In this document: piece by piece, positions 45,352 to 54,304 of the stretch
Layout: every line of letters begins with the position of its first letter
Position numbering within the stretch: the stretch's first letter is position 1
Origin: Rubellimicrobium sp. CFH 75288
GTDB taxonomy: Bacteria; Pseudomonadota; Alphaproteobacteria; Rhodobacterales; Rhodobacteraceae
Direction: 5' to 3'
Length of the DNA: 64,000 nucleotides
Assembly (NCBI RefSeq): GCF_009904055.1
Contig: NZ_WYDP01000003.1
Location: forward strand, 372,001-436,000
Made by a program: the position numbers and the translations under genes
Notes under the pieces: model-generated
What the model was told of the DNA's origin: nothing
The model's database searches: none
What the model saw: the letters and a program-made list of their open reading frames with translations, nothing else

Positions 45352-46257
45352 ATGGCCGTTGCCACAGTGCGACCGGGCGTGGACTGGCGCACGCGATTGC
45401 AGGACGTGCTGCCCAAGCTGGTCCTGTCCCCCTCGCTCGCGCTGATCCTGTTCTTCGTCTACGGGTTCATCCTCTACACGGTCTTCCTGAGCTTCACGAA
45501 CTCGCGGATGCTGCCCAGCCACGACTGGGTCGGACTCGCGAACTACCGCACGCTCTGGGGCCTGTCGCACTGGCACACGGCGCTGGCCAACCTGGCGATC
45601 TTCGCCTCGCTCTACATCGTCATCTGCACCGCGATCGGCCTGATGCTGGCCATCTTCCTCGACCAGAAGATCCGGGGCGAGGGGGTGCTGCGGCCCATCT
45701 ACCTCTATCCCATGGCGCTCTCCTTCATCGTCACGGGGACCGCGTGGAAGTGGTTCCTCGACCCCGGCATCGGACTCGAGAACACGATGCGGCTGTGGGG
45801 CTGGGAGACGTTCACCTTCGGCTGGATCAAGGATCGCGACATGGCGATCTACACGATCGTCATCGCCGCGGTGTGGCAGACGTCCGGCTTCGTGATGGCG
45901 ATGTTCCTCGCCGGCCTCCGGGGCATCGACAACGAGATCCTCAAGGCGGCGCAGATCGACGGCGCCTCGACCTGGAACCTCTACCGGCGGATCGTCATCC
46001 CGCTGCTGCGGCCGGCCTTCCTGTCGGCCTTTGTCATCCTGAGCCACCTTGCCATCAAGAGCTACGACCTCGTCATCGCGCTGACGGGCGGCGGGCCGGG
46101 CCGGGCGACCGAGCTGCCCGCGACCTTCATGTATTCCTACACCTTCACCCGCAACCAGATGGGGGTGGGCGCCTCCTCGGCCGTCATCATGCTGATGACC
46201 ATCGCGGCCATCATGGTGCCCTACCTCTATGCCGAGCTGAGGGAGCGCGACCGGTGA
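45352..46257 (+). CDS. Sugar ABC transporter permease, MalF/UgpA-like
   Basis: It is a 301-residue inner-membrane protein with six helices. The EAA-type coupling loop lies in EILKAAQIDGASTWNLYRRIVIPLLRPAF (about residues 197-225). The hydrophobic start SLALILFFVYGFILYTVFL forms the first helix. It is the first of a permease pair and overlaps the second gene by GTGA. Confidence 0.94.
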   Translation: MAVATVRPGVDWRTRLQDVLPKLVLSPSLALILFFVYGFILYTVFLSFTNSRMLPSHDWVGLANYRTLWGLSHWHTALANLAIFASLYIVICTAIGLMLAIFLDQKIRGEGVLRPIYLYPMALSFIVTGTAWKWFLDPGIGLENTMRLWGWETFTFGWIKDRDMAIYTIVIAAVWQTSGFVMAMFLAGLRGIDNEILKAAQIDGASTWNLYRRIVIPLLRPAFLSAFVILSHLAIKSYDLVIALTGGGPGRATELPATFMYSYTFTRNQMGVGASSAVIMLMTIAAIMVPYLYAELRERDR

Positions 46258-47183
46258 GCACGCTGTCGCAGAACCCCCTCGCCGGGCCGGCTTTGCGCGC
46301 GGCCCCCGTGCCCTCGCAGGAGACGGCGGTGCGCACCGGGCGCGTCACGCGCGTGTTCATCTACCTCGTGCTGCTGCTCTTCGCGCTGTTCTACCTGCTG
46401 CCGTTCTTCATCATGCTCATCAACTCGGTAAAGCCCCTGGGCGAGATCACCGGGGGCAACATGATGGCGCTGCCGCGGGAATGGACCGTCGAGCCATGGA
46501 TGGCTGCCTGGTCCACGGCGCAGATCGGCGTGCAACCCACGGGTCTCCGGCCCTATTTCATCAACTCGATCCTCATGGTCGTGCCGGCGGTGGCGATCTC
46601 GACCCTGCTCGGTGCGCTCAACGGCTACATCCTGACCAAGTGGCGCTTTCGCGGCGACACGATCCTGTTCGGGCTGATGCTGTTCGCCTGCTTCATTCCG
46701 TTCCAGATCGTGCTGATCCCGATGGCCCGCACGCTGGGAATCCTCGGGCTGGCGGGCACAACCTGGGGACTCGTGCTGGTCCACGTGGTCTACGGCTTGG
46801 GCTTCACCACGCTCTACTTCCGCAACTACTACGCGGCCTTCCCGACCGAGCTGGTGCGCGCGGCGCAGATCGACGGGGCAGGGTTCTTCCGCATCTTCTG
46901 GCGCATCATGCTGCCCGTGTCTGGGCCCATCGCCGTCGTCTCGATCATCTGGCAGTTCACCAACATCTGGAACGACTTCCTGTTCGGCGCCTCGTTCGCG
47001 GCGGGCTCGGGGGCGCCCGTGACGGTGGCGCTCAACAACCTCGTCAACTCCTCCACGGGCGTGCGCGAATACAACGTGCATTTCGCGGGCGCGATCCTCG
47101 CCGCGCTGCCCACCCTCCTCGTCTACATCGTCGCCGGCCGCTACTTCGTGCGCGGCCTGATGGCGGGCTCGGTCAAGGGCTGA
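46254..47183 (+). CDS. Sugar ABC transporter permease, MalG/UgpE-like
   Basis: It is a 309-residue partner permease starting at a GTG that overlaps the first permease stop. Six helices are visible, with the EAA loop in ELVRAAQIDGAGFFRIFWRIMLPVSGPI and the family pair SILMVVPAVAISTLLGALNGY. A polar N-terminal tail of about 30 residues precedes helix one. It completes the membrane channel with the 45352 product. Confidence 0.94.
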   Translation: MSTLSQNPLAGPALRAAPVPSQETAVRTGRVTRVFIYLVLLLFALFYLLPFFIMLINSVKPLGEITGGNMMALPREWTVEPWMAAWSTAQIGVQPTGLRPYFINSILMVVPAVAISTLLGALNGYILTKWRFRGDTILFGLMLFACFIPFQIVLIPMARTLGILGLAGTTWGLVLVHVVYGLGFTTLYFRNYYAAFPTELVRAAQIDGAGFFRIFWRIMLPVSGPIAVVSIIWQFTNIWNDFLFGASFAAGSGAPVTVALNNLVNSSTGVREYNVHFAGAILAALPTLLVYIVAGRYFVRGLMAGSVKG

Positions 47184-47186
47184 CCC

Positions 47187-48296
47187 ATGGGCTTTCTCGA
47201 CATCCGCAACGTCACCAAGTCCTATGGCTCGGTCGAGGTGCTCCACCGCGTGGACCTCGAGGCCGAGGAGGGCGAGTTCCTCGTCCTCGTCGGCCCGTCG
47301 GGCTGCGGCAAGAGCACGCTGCTGAACATGATCGCGGGGCTCGAGAGCATCACCTCGGGCGAGATCGCGATCGCCGGGCAGGTGGTCAACCACGTCCACC
47401 CCTCCAAGCGCAACATCGCCATGGTGTTCCAGAGCTACGCGCTCTACCCCAACATGACCGTGGCCGGAAACATCACCTTCGGCCTCGAGATGCACGGCGT
47501 GCCCCGTCCCGAGCGCGAGCGCGCCCTGCGCGACGTGGCCCGCCTGCTGCAGATCGAGCATCTGCTGGACCGCAAGCCCTCGCAGCTCTCGGGCGGGCAG
47601 AGGCAGCGCGTCGCGATGGGCCGGGCGCTGGTGCGCGACCCGGCCGTGTTCCTGTTCGACGAGCCGCTCTCGAACCTGGACGCCAAGCTGCGCGTGGACA
47701 TGCGGACCGAGATCAAGAAGCTCCACCAGCGGCTGGGCCGCACGATCGTCTATGTCACCCACGACCAGATCGAGGCGATGACGTTGTCCACCCGCATCGC
47801 GGTGATGAATGCGGGGCACGTCCAGCAGTTCGGCACGCCCAAGGAGATCTACGACCGCCCCGCCAACCTGTTCGTGGCGGGATTCATGGGCAGCCCGTCG
47901 ATGAACCTGATCCCCGCGACCGTCGCGGTGGAGGACGGCACGCCCGTGGCCCTGATCCGGGACGAGGGTGGCGAGGCGCACCGGCTGCGCCTGTCGCAGC
48001 CGTCGCTTGCGGCCTGGGCGGGACGGGAGATCGTGCTTGGCATCCGCCCCGAGGCAATCACCGACCCCGACGGCGCGGACCGCCAGTCCCGCAACATCCA
48101 GCCGCTGCGGGCGCGCGTCTCGGTGATCGAGCCGGCCGGCTCGGACACGTTCGTGGCCACCCCGCTCGGAGGACGCGAGGTCATCGCTCGGATGCGCGCC
48201 GACGCCACGGCCCGGCCGGGAGAGGTCTTCGACTTCGCCGTGAACATGGACAAGGCCGTGGCGTTCGACCCGGTTACGGAGGCGCGGATTCCGTGA
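47187..48296 (+). CDS. Sugar ABC transporter ATP-binding protein, MalK/UgpC-like
   Basis: It is a 369-residue ATPase. The nucleotide-binding domain has Walker A GPSGCGKST, Q-loop MVFQSYALYP, signature LSGGQRQRVAMGRAL, Walker B FLFDEPLSNLD and switch His in YVTHDQIEAMT. Residues after about 240 form the TOBE/OB regulatory domain typical of MalK-type proteins. It energises the CUT1 importer encoded upstream and overlaps the following GMC gene. Confidence 0.95.
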   Translation: MGFLDIRNVTKSYGSVEVLHRVDLEAEEGEFLVLVGPSGCGKSTLLNMIAGLESITSGEIAIAGQVVNHVHPSKRNIAMVFQSYALYPNMTVAGNITFGLEMHGVPRPERERALRDVARLLQIEHLLDRKPSQLSGGQRQRVAMGRALVRDPAVFLFDEPLSNLDAKLRVDMRTEIKKLHQRLGRTIVYVTHDQIEAMTLSTRIAVMNAGHVQQFGTPKEIYDRPANLFVAGFMGSPSMNLIPATVAVEDGTPVALIRDEGGEAHRLRLSQPSLAAWAGREIVLGIRPEAITDPDGADRQSRNIQPLRARVSVIEPAGSDTFVATPLGGREVIARMRADATARPGEVFDFAVNMDKAVAFDPVTEARIP

Positions 48297-49792
48297 CCGC
48301 CCCTGACTGCGTCATCATCGGCTCCGGCATGGGCGGGGCGACCCTGGCTGCCGCCCTCGCTCCCACGGGCCGGCGCATCCTCATCCTGGAGCGCGGCCCG
48401 CGCCTGGCGCACGGGGCCGAGGCACGGTCGGACGAGGCGATCTTCGTGCGCGGGATCTTCAGGCCGCAGGAGGAGTGGCTCGATGCGGAGGGCCGACCGT
48501 TCAATCCCGGCAACTACTACCAGGTCGGAGGCAATTCCAAGTTCTATGGCGCCGTCCTGATCCGCTACCGCGCCGAGGATTTCCGGCCGCTGCGGCACAT
48601 GGACGGCACCACCCCCGGCTGGCCCATCGCCTACGAGGACCTGGAGCCCTTCTACAGCCAGGCCGAGCAGCTCTACAGGGTGCGTGGCAGCTTGGGCGAG
48701 GACCCGACCGAGCCGCCTCACTCGGCGCCTTATCCCTTCCCGCCGGTGCCGGACGAGCCGCCCATCGCGGACCTGCGACGGCGCCTCAGGGCGCAGGGGC
48801 TGCATCCGGCCTCTCTGCCGCTCGGGGTGGATATCGAGGAATGGCTGCGCGGCGGCCGCACCCCCTTCGACGCCTTCCCGAACACGGCGGGCGGCAAGAT
48901 GGATGCCGAGACCTGCGGGCTGGCCGAGGCCTTGCGCCACCCCAACGTCACTCTCCTGACGGGAGCCCGTGCCCGTCGCCTCCTGGCAGGCGCGGATGGC
49001 CGGATCGCGGCCGTCGAGGTGGAGCGCGACGGCCGGGGGGAACGGATCGAGGCTCCGCTTGTCGCGCTCTGCGCGGGCGCGGTCCAGAGCGCCGCCCTGT
49101 TGCTGGGCTCGGCCGGGGAACGGCATCCGCGCGGACTTGCCAATCGCTCCGATCAGGTGGGGCGCAACTTCATGAACCACAACGCCTCGGCCGTGCTGGC
49201 GCTGCATCCCGCGCGGATCAACGACTCGGTCTATCAGAAATCCCTGGGCTTCAACGACTTCTATCTGACGGGCGGACCGAACGGCGAGCCTCTGGGCAAT
49301 GTCCAGCTTCTCGGCAAGATCTCCGGGCCGATCCTGGCCTCGCAGACCCGTCTGCCGCGCAGCGCAGCCACGTGGATCGCCCGGCATTCGGTGGATCTCT
49401 ATGCCATGAGCGAGGATCTGCCCCATCCCGACAGCCGCGTGTCCCTGCGCGACGGGCGGATCGTTCTGGACTGGCGACGCTCCAACTGGGCGGCCCATGA
49501 AACGCTGGTTGCCCGGTTGCGCCGCGTCATGCGACGGGCAGGCTATCCGGTCGTCCTCTCGCGCGCGTTCGACCGACGCACGCCGTCGCACCAATGCGGC
49601 ACCGCCCGGATGGGCGCCGATCCCGACCGCAGCGTGGTGGATATCTGGGGACGCAGCCATGACCACCCGAACCTGTTCATTGCGGATGCCTCCGTCCTGC
49701 CCACCTCCGCGGCCGTGAACCCCGCCCTGACGGTGGCCGCCCTGGCCTTGCGGACGGGCTCCCACATCCGGCGAACGGACTGGGCCACATGA
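48293..49792 (+). CDS. GMC-family FAD oxidoreductase (sugar dehydrogenase type)
   Basis: It is a 499-residue flavoprotein from GTG 48293. The FAD motif is IIGSGMGGATLAAAL, followed by LILERGPR; GNYYQVGGNSKFYGAVLIRYRAEDF (in part) covers the flavin-contact loop, and HQCGTARMGADP near residue 438 holds the catalytic-type histidine. The C-terminal NLFIADASVLPTSAAVNPALT is typical. This branch resembles gluconate/pyranose dehydrogenases rather than choline dehydrogenase. No signal peptide is visible, so it probably acts on the imported sugar in the cytoplasm. Confidence 0.9.
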   Translation: MTAPDCVIIGSGMGGATLAAALAPTGRRILILERGPRLAHGAEARSDEAIFVRGIFRPQEEWLDAEGRPFNPGNYYQVGGNSKFYGAVLIRYRAEDFRPLRHMDGTTPGWPIAYEDLEPFYSQAEQLYRVRGSLGEDPTEPPHSAPYPFPPVPDEPPIADLRRRLRAQGLHPASLPLGVDIEEWLRGGRTPFDAFPNTAGGKMDAETCGLAEALRHPNVTLLTGARARRLLAGADGRIAAVEVERDGRGERIEAPLVALCAGAVQSAALLLGSAGERHPRGLANRSDQVGRNFMNHNASAVLALHPARINDSVYQKSLGFNDFYLTGGPNGEPLGNVQLLGKISGPILASQTRLPRSAATWIARHSVDLYAMSEDLPHPDSRVSLRDGRIVLDWRRSNWAAHETLVARLRRVMRRAGYPVVLSRAFDRRTPSHQCGTARMGADPDRSVVDIWGRSHDHPNLFIADASVLPTSAAVNPALTVAALALRTGSHIRRTDWAT

Positions 49793-50553
49793 CTGCCCCC
49801 GTCGCCCTTGTGACCGGAGGCCAGCAGGGCATCGGCCTCGGCATCGCGGAGGCGCTCGCGCGGGCGGGGTTCCGTGTGGCGATCGCCTCGCGCTCCGATC
49901 CGGAGGCCGGGAGCGTGCAGGAGGCGCTTCGCCGTCTGGGGCCGGGGGCGCGCTTCCTTCGCCACGACCTCGCGGAGATCGGCACCGTCCCGGCCCTGTT
50001 CGACCGCGTGGAGACCGAGATGGGCGCGCCGGTCTGCACCCTGGTGCAGAATGCCGGAATCGGGGCTCCGGTGCGCGGCGACCTGCTGGACCTCAGGCCC
50101 GAGAACTTCGATCTGGTGCTCGACGTGAACCTGCGCGGGGCGTTCTTCCTCGCGCAGGAGGCGGCGCGCCGGATGGTCCGGCAGCCGCCCGAGCCCTACC
50201 GCTCCATCATCCTCGTCACCTCGGTCAGCGCCGTGATGGCCAGCCCCGAGCGCGCGGAATACTGCATCTCCAAGGCCGGCGCGGCCATGGCGGCGCAGGT
50301 CCTGGCGCTGCGGCTCGCACCGGAGGGGATCGGGGTGTTCGAGCTGCGCCCCGGCATCATCGCCACTGCCATGACCGAGGGCGTGCGCGACCGCTACGAC
50401 GCCCGCATCGCGCAGGGCCTCGTGCCGATGGGGCGCTGGGGTCAGCCCGCCGACATCGGCTCGGTCGTGGTGCCGCTTGCGCGCGGGGACTTCGCCTTTG
50501 CCACCGGCGCAGCGATCCCGGTGGACGGCGGCCTTTCGGTTCCGAGGCTCTGA
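49789..50553 (+). CDS. Short-chain dehydrogenase/reductase (sugar-oxidation operon)
   Basis: It is a 254-residue classical SDR. The cofactor motif is TGGQQGIG, then QNAGIGA, Ser in VTSVSAVMASP, Tyr/Lys in AEYCISKAGAAM, and GAAIPVDGGLSVPRL at the C-terminus. The ATG overlaps the preceding stop and its own stop overlaps the next ATG (TGATG), so it is tightly coupled to both GMC genes. It could reduce the keto product of the first GMC enzyme or oxidise a neighbouring hydroxyl. Confidence 0.92.
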   Translation: MTAPVALVTGGQQGIGLGIAEALARAGFRVAIASRSDPEAGSVQEALRRLGPGARFLRHDLAEIGTVPALFDRVETEMGAPVCTLVQNAGIGAPVRGDLLDLRPENFDLVLDVNLRGAFFLAQEAARRMVRQPPEPYRSIILVTSVSAVMASPERAEYCISKAGAAMAAQVLALRLAPEGIGVFELRPGIIATAMTEGVRDRYDARIAQGLVPMGRWGQPADIGSVVVPLARGDFAFATGAAIPVDGGLSVPRL

Positions 50554-52133
50554 TGGGCTACGATTTCATCATCGTCGGAGGCGGGTCGGCGGGTTGCGTT
50601 CTGGCCGCCCGCCTGTCGGAGAACCCCGCCGCGCGGGTCCTCCTGCTCGAGGCCGGGGGTCGGGACCGGCACCCGTTCTACCATCTCCCCGCGGGCTTCG
50701 CGAAGATGACCAAGGGCATCGGGTCCTGGGGCTGGCACACCGTTCCGCAGCGGCATCTGGGCGGCCGGGTGCTCAAGTTCACGCAGGCCAGGGTGATCGG
50801 TGGCGGCTCCACCATCAACGCGCAGATCTATACCCGCGGCCACCCCCTCGATTACGAGGAATGGCGCCAGAAGGGTTGCGAGGGCTGGGGGTGGGACGAT
50901 GTCCTGCCCTTCTTCAAGCGCGCCGAGGACAACGACACCTGGGGCGAGCCGCTGCACGGCAAGGGCGGACCCCTGGGGGTCTCGCGCCCGCGTGCACCGC
51001 TGCCCATCTGCAAGGCCTATTTCGAGGCCGCCGCGGCGCTGGGCATTCCCCGCAACCCCGACCTCGCCTCCGACCGGCCCGACGGGGTGGGGTTCTACCA
51101 GCTCACCCAGCGCGATGCGCGGCGCTCCTCGGCGGCGCGCGCCTATCTGGGTCCGGCCGAGGGGCGACCCAACCTCGCCGTGCGCACGGGCGTGCAGGTG
51201 CGGCGCCTCGTGGTCGAGCGTGGCCGGGCCTGCGGGGTGGAGCTGGCGGGGGGAGAGCGGATCGAGGCCGGAACGGAGGTGATCGTCAGCGCGGGCGCCA
51301 TCGGCTCGCCCTGGCTGCTGATGCTGTCGGGGATCGGCCCGGCCGACCACCTGCACGAGGCGGGCATCGAACCCGTCCTCGACGCACCGGAGGTCGGCGC
51401 CAACCTGCAGGACCATCTGGACCTGTTCGTGATCTGCGAGGTGACGGGACCCCACACCTACGACCGTTATGCCAAGCCGCACTGGTCCGTTCTTGCGGGC
51501 CTCCGCTACCTTCTCACGCGCTCGGGTCCCGTGGCGTCCTCTCTGTTCGAGACGGGGGGGTTCTGGTACGCCGAGGAGGGCGCTCGCTCGCCCGACATCC
51601 AGCTTCATCTCGGCCTCGGCTCGGGCATCGAGGCCGGCGTGGCGGCGATGCCCAACGGGGGCGTCACGCTGAACTCGGCCTATCTGCGGCCGCGCTCGCG
51701 CGGGACGGTGCGGCTGGACCCGGCGGACCCGTGGCGGGCACCGCTGATCGATCCGAACTACTGGGCCGAGGGGCACGACCGGACCATGGCGATCCGGGGG
51801 CTGAAACTCGCGCAGGAGATCATGCGCCAGCCGCCGCTCCGCCCCTTCATCCTTGCCGAGCGGCTGCCGGGGCCGGACGTCCGCACCGATGAGGACTACG
51901 CCGCCTATGCGGCCCGCCATGCGAAGACGGATCACCATCCCGCCGGCACCTGCCGGATGGGGGTCGATGCCGGCGCCGTGCTGGACCCGCGGCTTCGCCT
52001 CAGGGGCGTGGACGGGCTTCGCGTCGCCGATGCCTCGGTCATGCCCACGCTGGTGTCGTCCAACACGAACGCGCCGACCATCATGATCGCCGAAAAGGCG
52101 GCCGCCATGATCCGCGCCGAACAGGGGCTCTGA
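50553..52133 (+). CDS. GMC-family FAD oxidoreductase (choline/alcohol dehydrogenase type)
   Basis: It is a 526-residue flavoprotein of the choline dehydrogenase-like branch. The FAD motif is FIIVGGGSAGCVLAARLSE with LLLEAGGRD; the flavin-loop motif is ARVIGGGSTINAQIYTRG; the catalytic His pair lies in KTDHHPAGTCRMG and Asn in SSNTNAPTIM. It oxidises a primary alcohol to an aldehyde that the aldehyde dehydrogenase at 42470 could take further. It is clearly not a duplicate of the first GMC gene. Confidence 0.93.
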   Translation: MGYDFIIVGGGSAGCVLAARLSENPAARVLLLEAGGRDRHPFYHLPAGFAKMTKGIGSWGWHTVPQRHLGGRVLKFTQARVIGGGSTINAQIYTRGHPLDYEEWRQKGCEGWGWDDVLPFFKRAEDNDTWGEPLHGKGGPLGVSRPRAPLPICKAYFEAAAALGIPRNPDLASDRPDGVGFYQLTQRDARRSSAARAYLGPAEGRPNLAVRTGVQVRRLVVERGRACGVELAGGERIEAGTEVIVSAGAIGSPWLLMLSGIGPADHLHEAGIEPVLDAPEVGANLQDHLDLFVICEVTGPHTYDRYAKPHWSVLAGLRYLLTRSGPVASSLFETGGFWYAEEGARSPDIQLHLGLGSGIEAGVAAMPNGGVTLNSAYLRPRSRGTVRLDPADPWRAPLIDPNYWAEGHDRTMAIRGLKLAQEIMRQPPLRPFILAERLPGPDVRTDEDYAAYAARHAKTDHHPAGTCRMGVDAGAVLDPRLRLRGVDGLRVADASVMPTLVSSNTNAPTIMIAEKAAAMIRAEQGL

Positions 52134-52136
52134 GCC

Positions 52137-53300
52137 ATGCTGCATCTTCCGACACCAGAGGGCCGGCTGGAGCCGTTCCGCTTCTCCCCCGATCCGCTGG
52201 TGCCGCGCCCGCCGCGCGGCGCGCTCGCCCGCACGGCCTTTGCGGCCGCGCATGTCGTCTCGGACCCCCTGCGCGAGCGCGATCCCTGGGTCGGTCCCCC
52301 GGCCGTGGACTGGGAGGCGACGCTGCGCTTCCGTCACCACCTCTGGGATCAGGGCCTCCATCTGGCCGAGGCGATGGACACCGCGCAGCGCGGGATGGGG
52401 GTGGACTGGCCCACGGCGCGCGAGCTGATCGAGCGCACGATGCGCGAGGCGCGCGGCCATCCTCTGCGGCCGCGGGTCGCGGCGGGGGCGGGGACCGACG
52501 GGGCCGAGCCCGACGCACTCCGCGACGCGGCCGCGATCCGCGCGGCCTACGAGGCGCAGATGGAGGCCATCGAGCGGGCGGGGGCGCAGGTCATCCTGAT
52601 GGCCACCCGGGCGCTGCCGCGCCTCGGCGCCGACGCCGAGACCTATCGCGCGGTCTATCGGCCGCTGATCGACGGGGCGGCGCAGCCGGTCATCCTGCAC
52701 TGGCTGGGCGAGATGTTCGACCCCGCACTGGCCGGATACTGGGGCAGCCGCGACCTCGCCGAGGCGACGGAGACCGTCCTCACTCTGATCGCAGAGAACC
52801 CCGCCCAGGTGGACGGCATCAAGATCAGCCTGCTCGACGCCGCCCACGAGGAGGCGTTCCGGGCACGCCTGCCCGATGGCGTGCGGCTCTATACGGGGGA
52901 CGACTTCAACTATCCGGACCTGATCCGGGGCGACGGCCGGTTCCACAGCCATGCCCTGCTGGGCATCTTCGCCGCCATCGCGCCGGCGGCCGCGCAGGCG
53001 CTCGAGGCGCTGGGGCAGGGGGACGCGGCCCGGTATGACGCCCTGCTCGGGCCGACCGTTCCCCTCTCGCGCGAGATCTTCCGCGTGCCCACACGGTTCT
53101 ACAAGGCCGGCATCGCCTTCCTGGCTTGGCTCAACGGTCATCAGGACCACTTCGTCATGCCCGGCGGCCTCCAGTCGTCGCGCCCGATCCTGCACTATGC
53201 GGAGGTGCTGCGCCTGGCCGACCGGGCACGGCTGATCGCGCGGCCCGATCTGGCGGAAGCCCGGATGCGGTCGCTTCTCGCGCTTCACGGGATCGGCTGA
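52137..53300 (+). CDS. DUF993-family protein, DapA-like TIM barrel (putative aldolase)
   Basis: It is a 387-residue protein of the DUF993 family, distantly related to dihydrodipicolinate synthase. Lys229 in VDGIKISLLD sits where DapA-family enzymes have the Schiff-base lysine. IERAGAQVILMATRAL and QPVILHWLGEMFDP fill the neighbouring strands; the tyrosine of DapA's YN motif is not obvious. In this operon it is the best candidate for the carbon-carbon cleavage step giving a pyruvate- or glycerate-type product. Function is inferred, not established. Confidence 0.8.
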   Translation: MLHLPTPEGRLEPFRFSPDPLVPRPPRGALARTAFAAAHVVSDPLRERDPWVGPPAVDWEATLRFRHHLWDQGLHLAEAMDTAQRGMGVDWPTARELIERTMREARGHPLRPRVAAGAGTDGAEPDALRDAAAIRAAYEAQMEAIERAGAQVILMATRALPRLGADAETYRAVYRPLIDGAAQPVILHWLGEMFDPALAGYWGSRDLAEATETVLTLIAENPAQVDGIKISLLDAAHEEAFRARLPDGVRLYTGDDFNYPDLIRGDGRFHSHALLGIFAAIAPAAAQALEALGQGDAARYDALLGPTVPLSREIFRVPTRFYKAGIAFLAWLNGHQDHFVMPGGLQSSRPILHYAEVLRLADRARLIARPDLAEARMRSLLALHGIG

Positions 53301-53302
53301 CG

Positions 53303-54304
53303 GTGCGGCGCCGGCCGACCATCGTGGACGTGGCGCGCCGGGCGGGCGTGTCCAAGTCCACGGTGAGCCTGGTGCTGCGCCAGAGCCCGCTCGTGCGGGA
53401 GGACACGCGCCGTGCGGTCCGCGCGGCGATGGAGGCCTTGGGCTACGTCTACAACCGCGCGGCTGCGGGGCTGCGGGGGTCCGGGGCGGGGCTCGTGGGG
53501 CTTGTCATCAACGACCTGCGCAATCCCTTCTTCACGGAGTTCGCCACGACCGTGCAGATGGCGCTGGCGGCCCGCGGCTATGCCACCGTGGTGGCCAATA
53601 CGGACGAGGATCCGGGCCTGCAGGCCCAGGTCGTGGGCTCCATGATCGAGCACGGGGTGGCGGCGCTCGTCATCTCGCCCACCTATGGCGAGCCGGAGGC
53701 GACCTTTGCGCCCGCCGCGCGGGCGGATCTGCCGGTGCTGCAGGTGCTGCGCCGGGTCGGCCCGCCGGATGTCCCTTTCGCATCCCTCGACTACGCCCGG
53801 GGCGGGCGGCTGGCGACCGAGCATCTTCTCGATCTGGGAGCCCGCCGGATCGCCTTTGTCGGCGGGCGCGAGGGATGGCCCATCACCGAGGAGCGGCGGG
53901 CGGGCTACCGGGCCGTCCTGCGCGAGCGGAGCATGGAGCCGATCCTGCTGCCCGGGCCGAGCACCCGTGCCTTCGGCCGCGAGGCGGCCGGTCTTCTGGC
54001 CCGCCACCACCCCGAGGCGGATGCGGCCATCGCCTTCAACGACCTCGTGGCGCTCGGCCTGCTGGCCGGCCTGCCGGCCACGGGGCGGCGCGCGGGCGGC
54101 GGAGGGCTTCGGCTGGTCGGGTTCGACGACATCGAGGAGGCTCGGCTCTCCGTCCCGCCGCTGTCGTCCGTGCGCTGCGATGTGGCGGGTCTCGGGCGCT
54201 GGACGGCCAGGGCGTTGCTCGCCTGGCTCGAGGAGGGAACGAGACCGCCCCCCGAGACGCGCCTTCCCGTCTCGCTCGTCGCCCGGGAGTCGAGCCTGTC
54301 ATGA
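53303..54304 (+). CDS. LacI-family regulator of the sugar-oxidation operon
   Basis: It is a 333-residue LacI-type repressor from GTG 53303. The HTH is TIVDVARRAGVSKSTVSLVLR, with hinge residues NRAAAGLRGSGAG and the sensor domain GLVGLVINDLRNPFFTEFA, AFNDLVALGLLAGL and LVGFDDIEEARLSVPPLSSV. It is embedded near the end of the operon it probably controls; a candidate operator (TTGGAACGATCCAA) lies at 39111-39124. The start is 2 bp after the previous stop and its end overlaps the kinase ATG. Confidence 0.92.
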   Translation: MRRRPTIVDVARRAGVSKSTVSLVLRQSPLVREDTRRAVRAAMEALGYVYNRAAAGLRGSGAGLVGLVINDLRNPFFTEFATTVQMALAARGYATVVANTDEDPGLQAQVVGSMIEHGVAALVISPTYGEPEATFAPAARADLPVLQVLRRVGPPDVPFASLDYARGGRLATEHLLDLGARRIAFVGGREGWPITEERRAGYRAVLRERSMEPILLPGPSTRAFGREAAGLLARHHPEADAAIAFNDLVALGLLAGLPATGRRAGGGGLRLVGFDDIEEARLSVPPLSSVRCDVAGLGRWTARALLAWLEEGTRPPPETRLPVSLVARESSLS

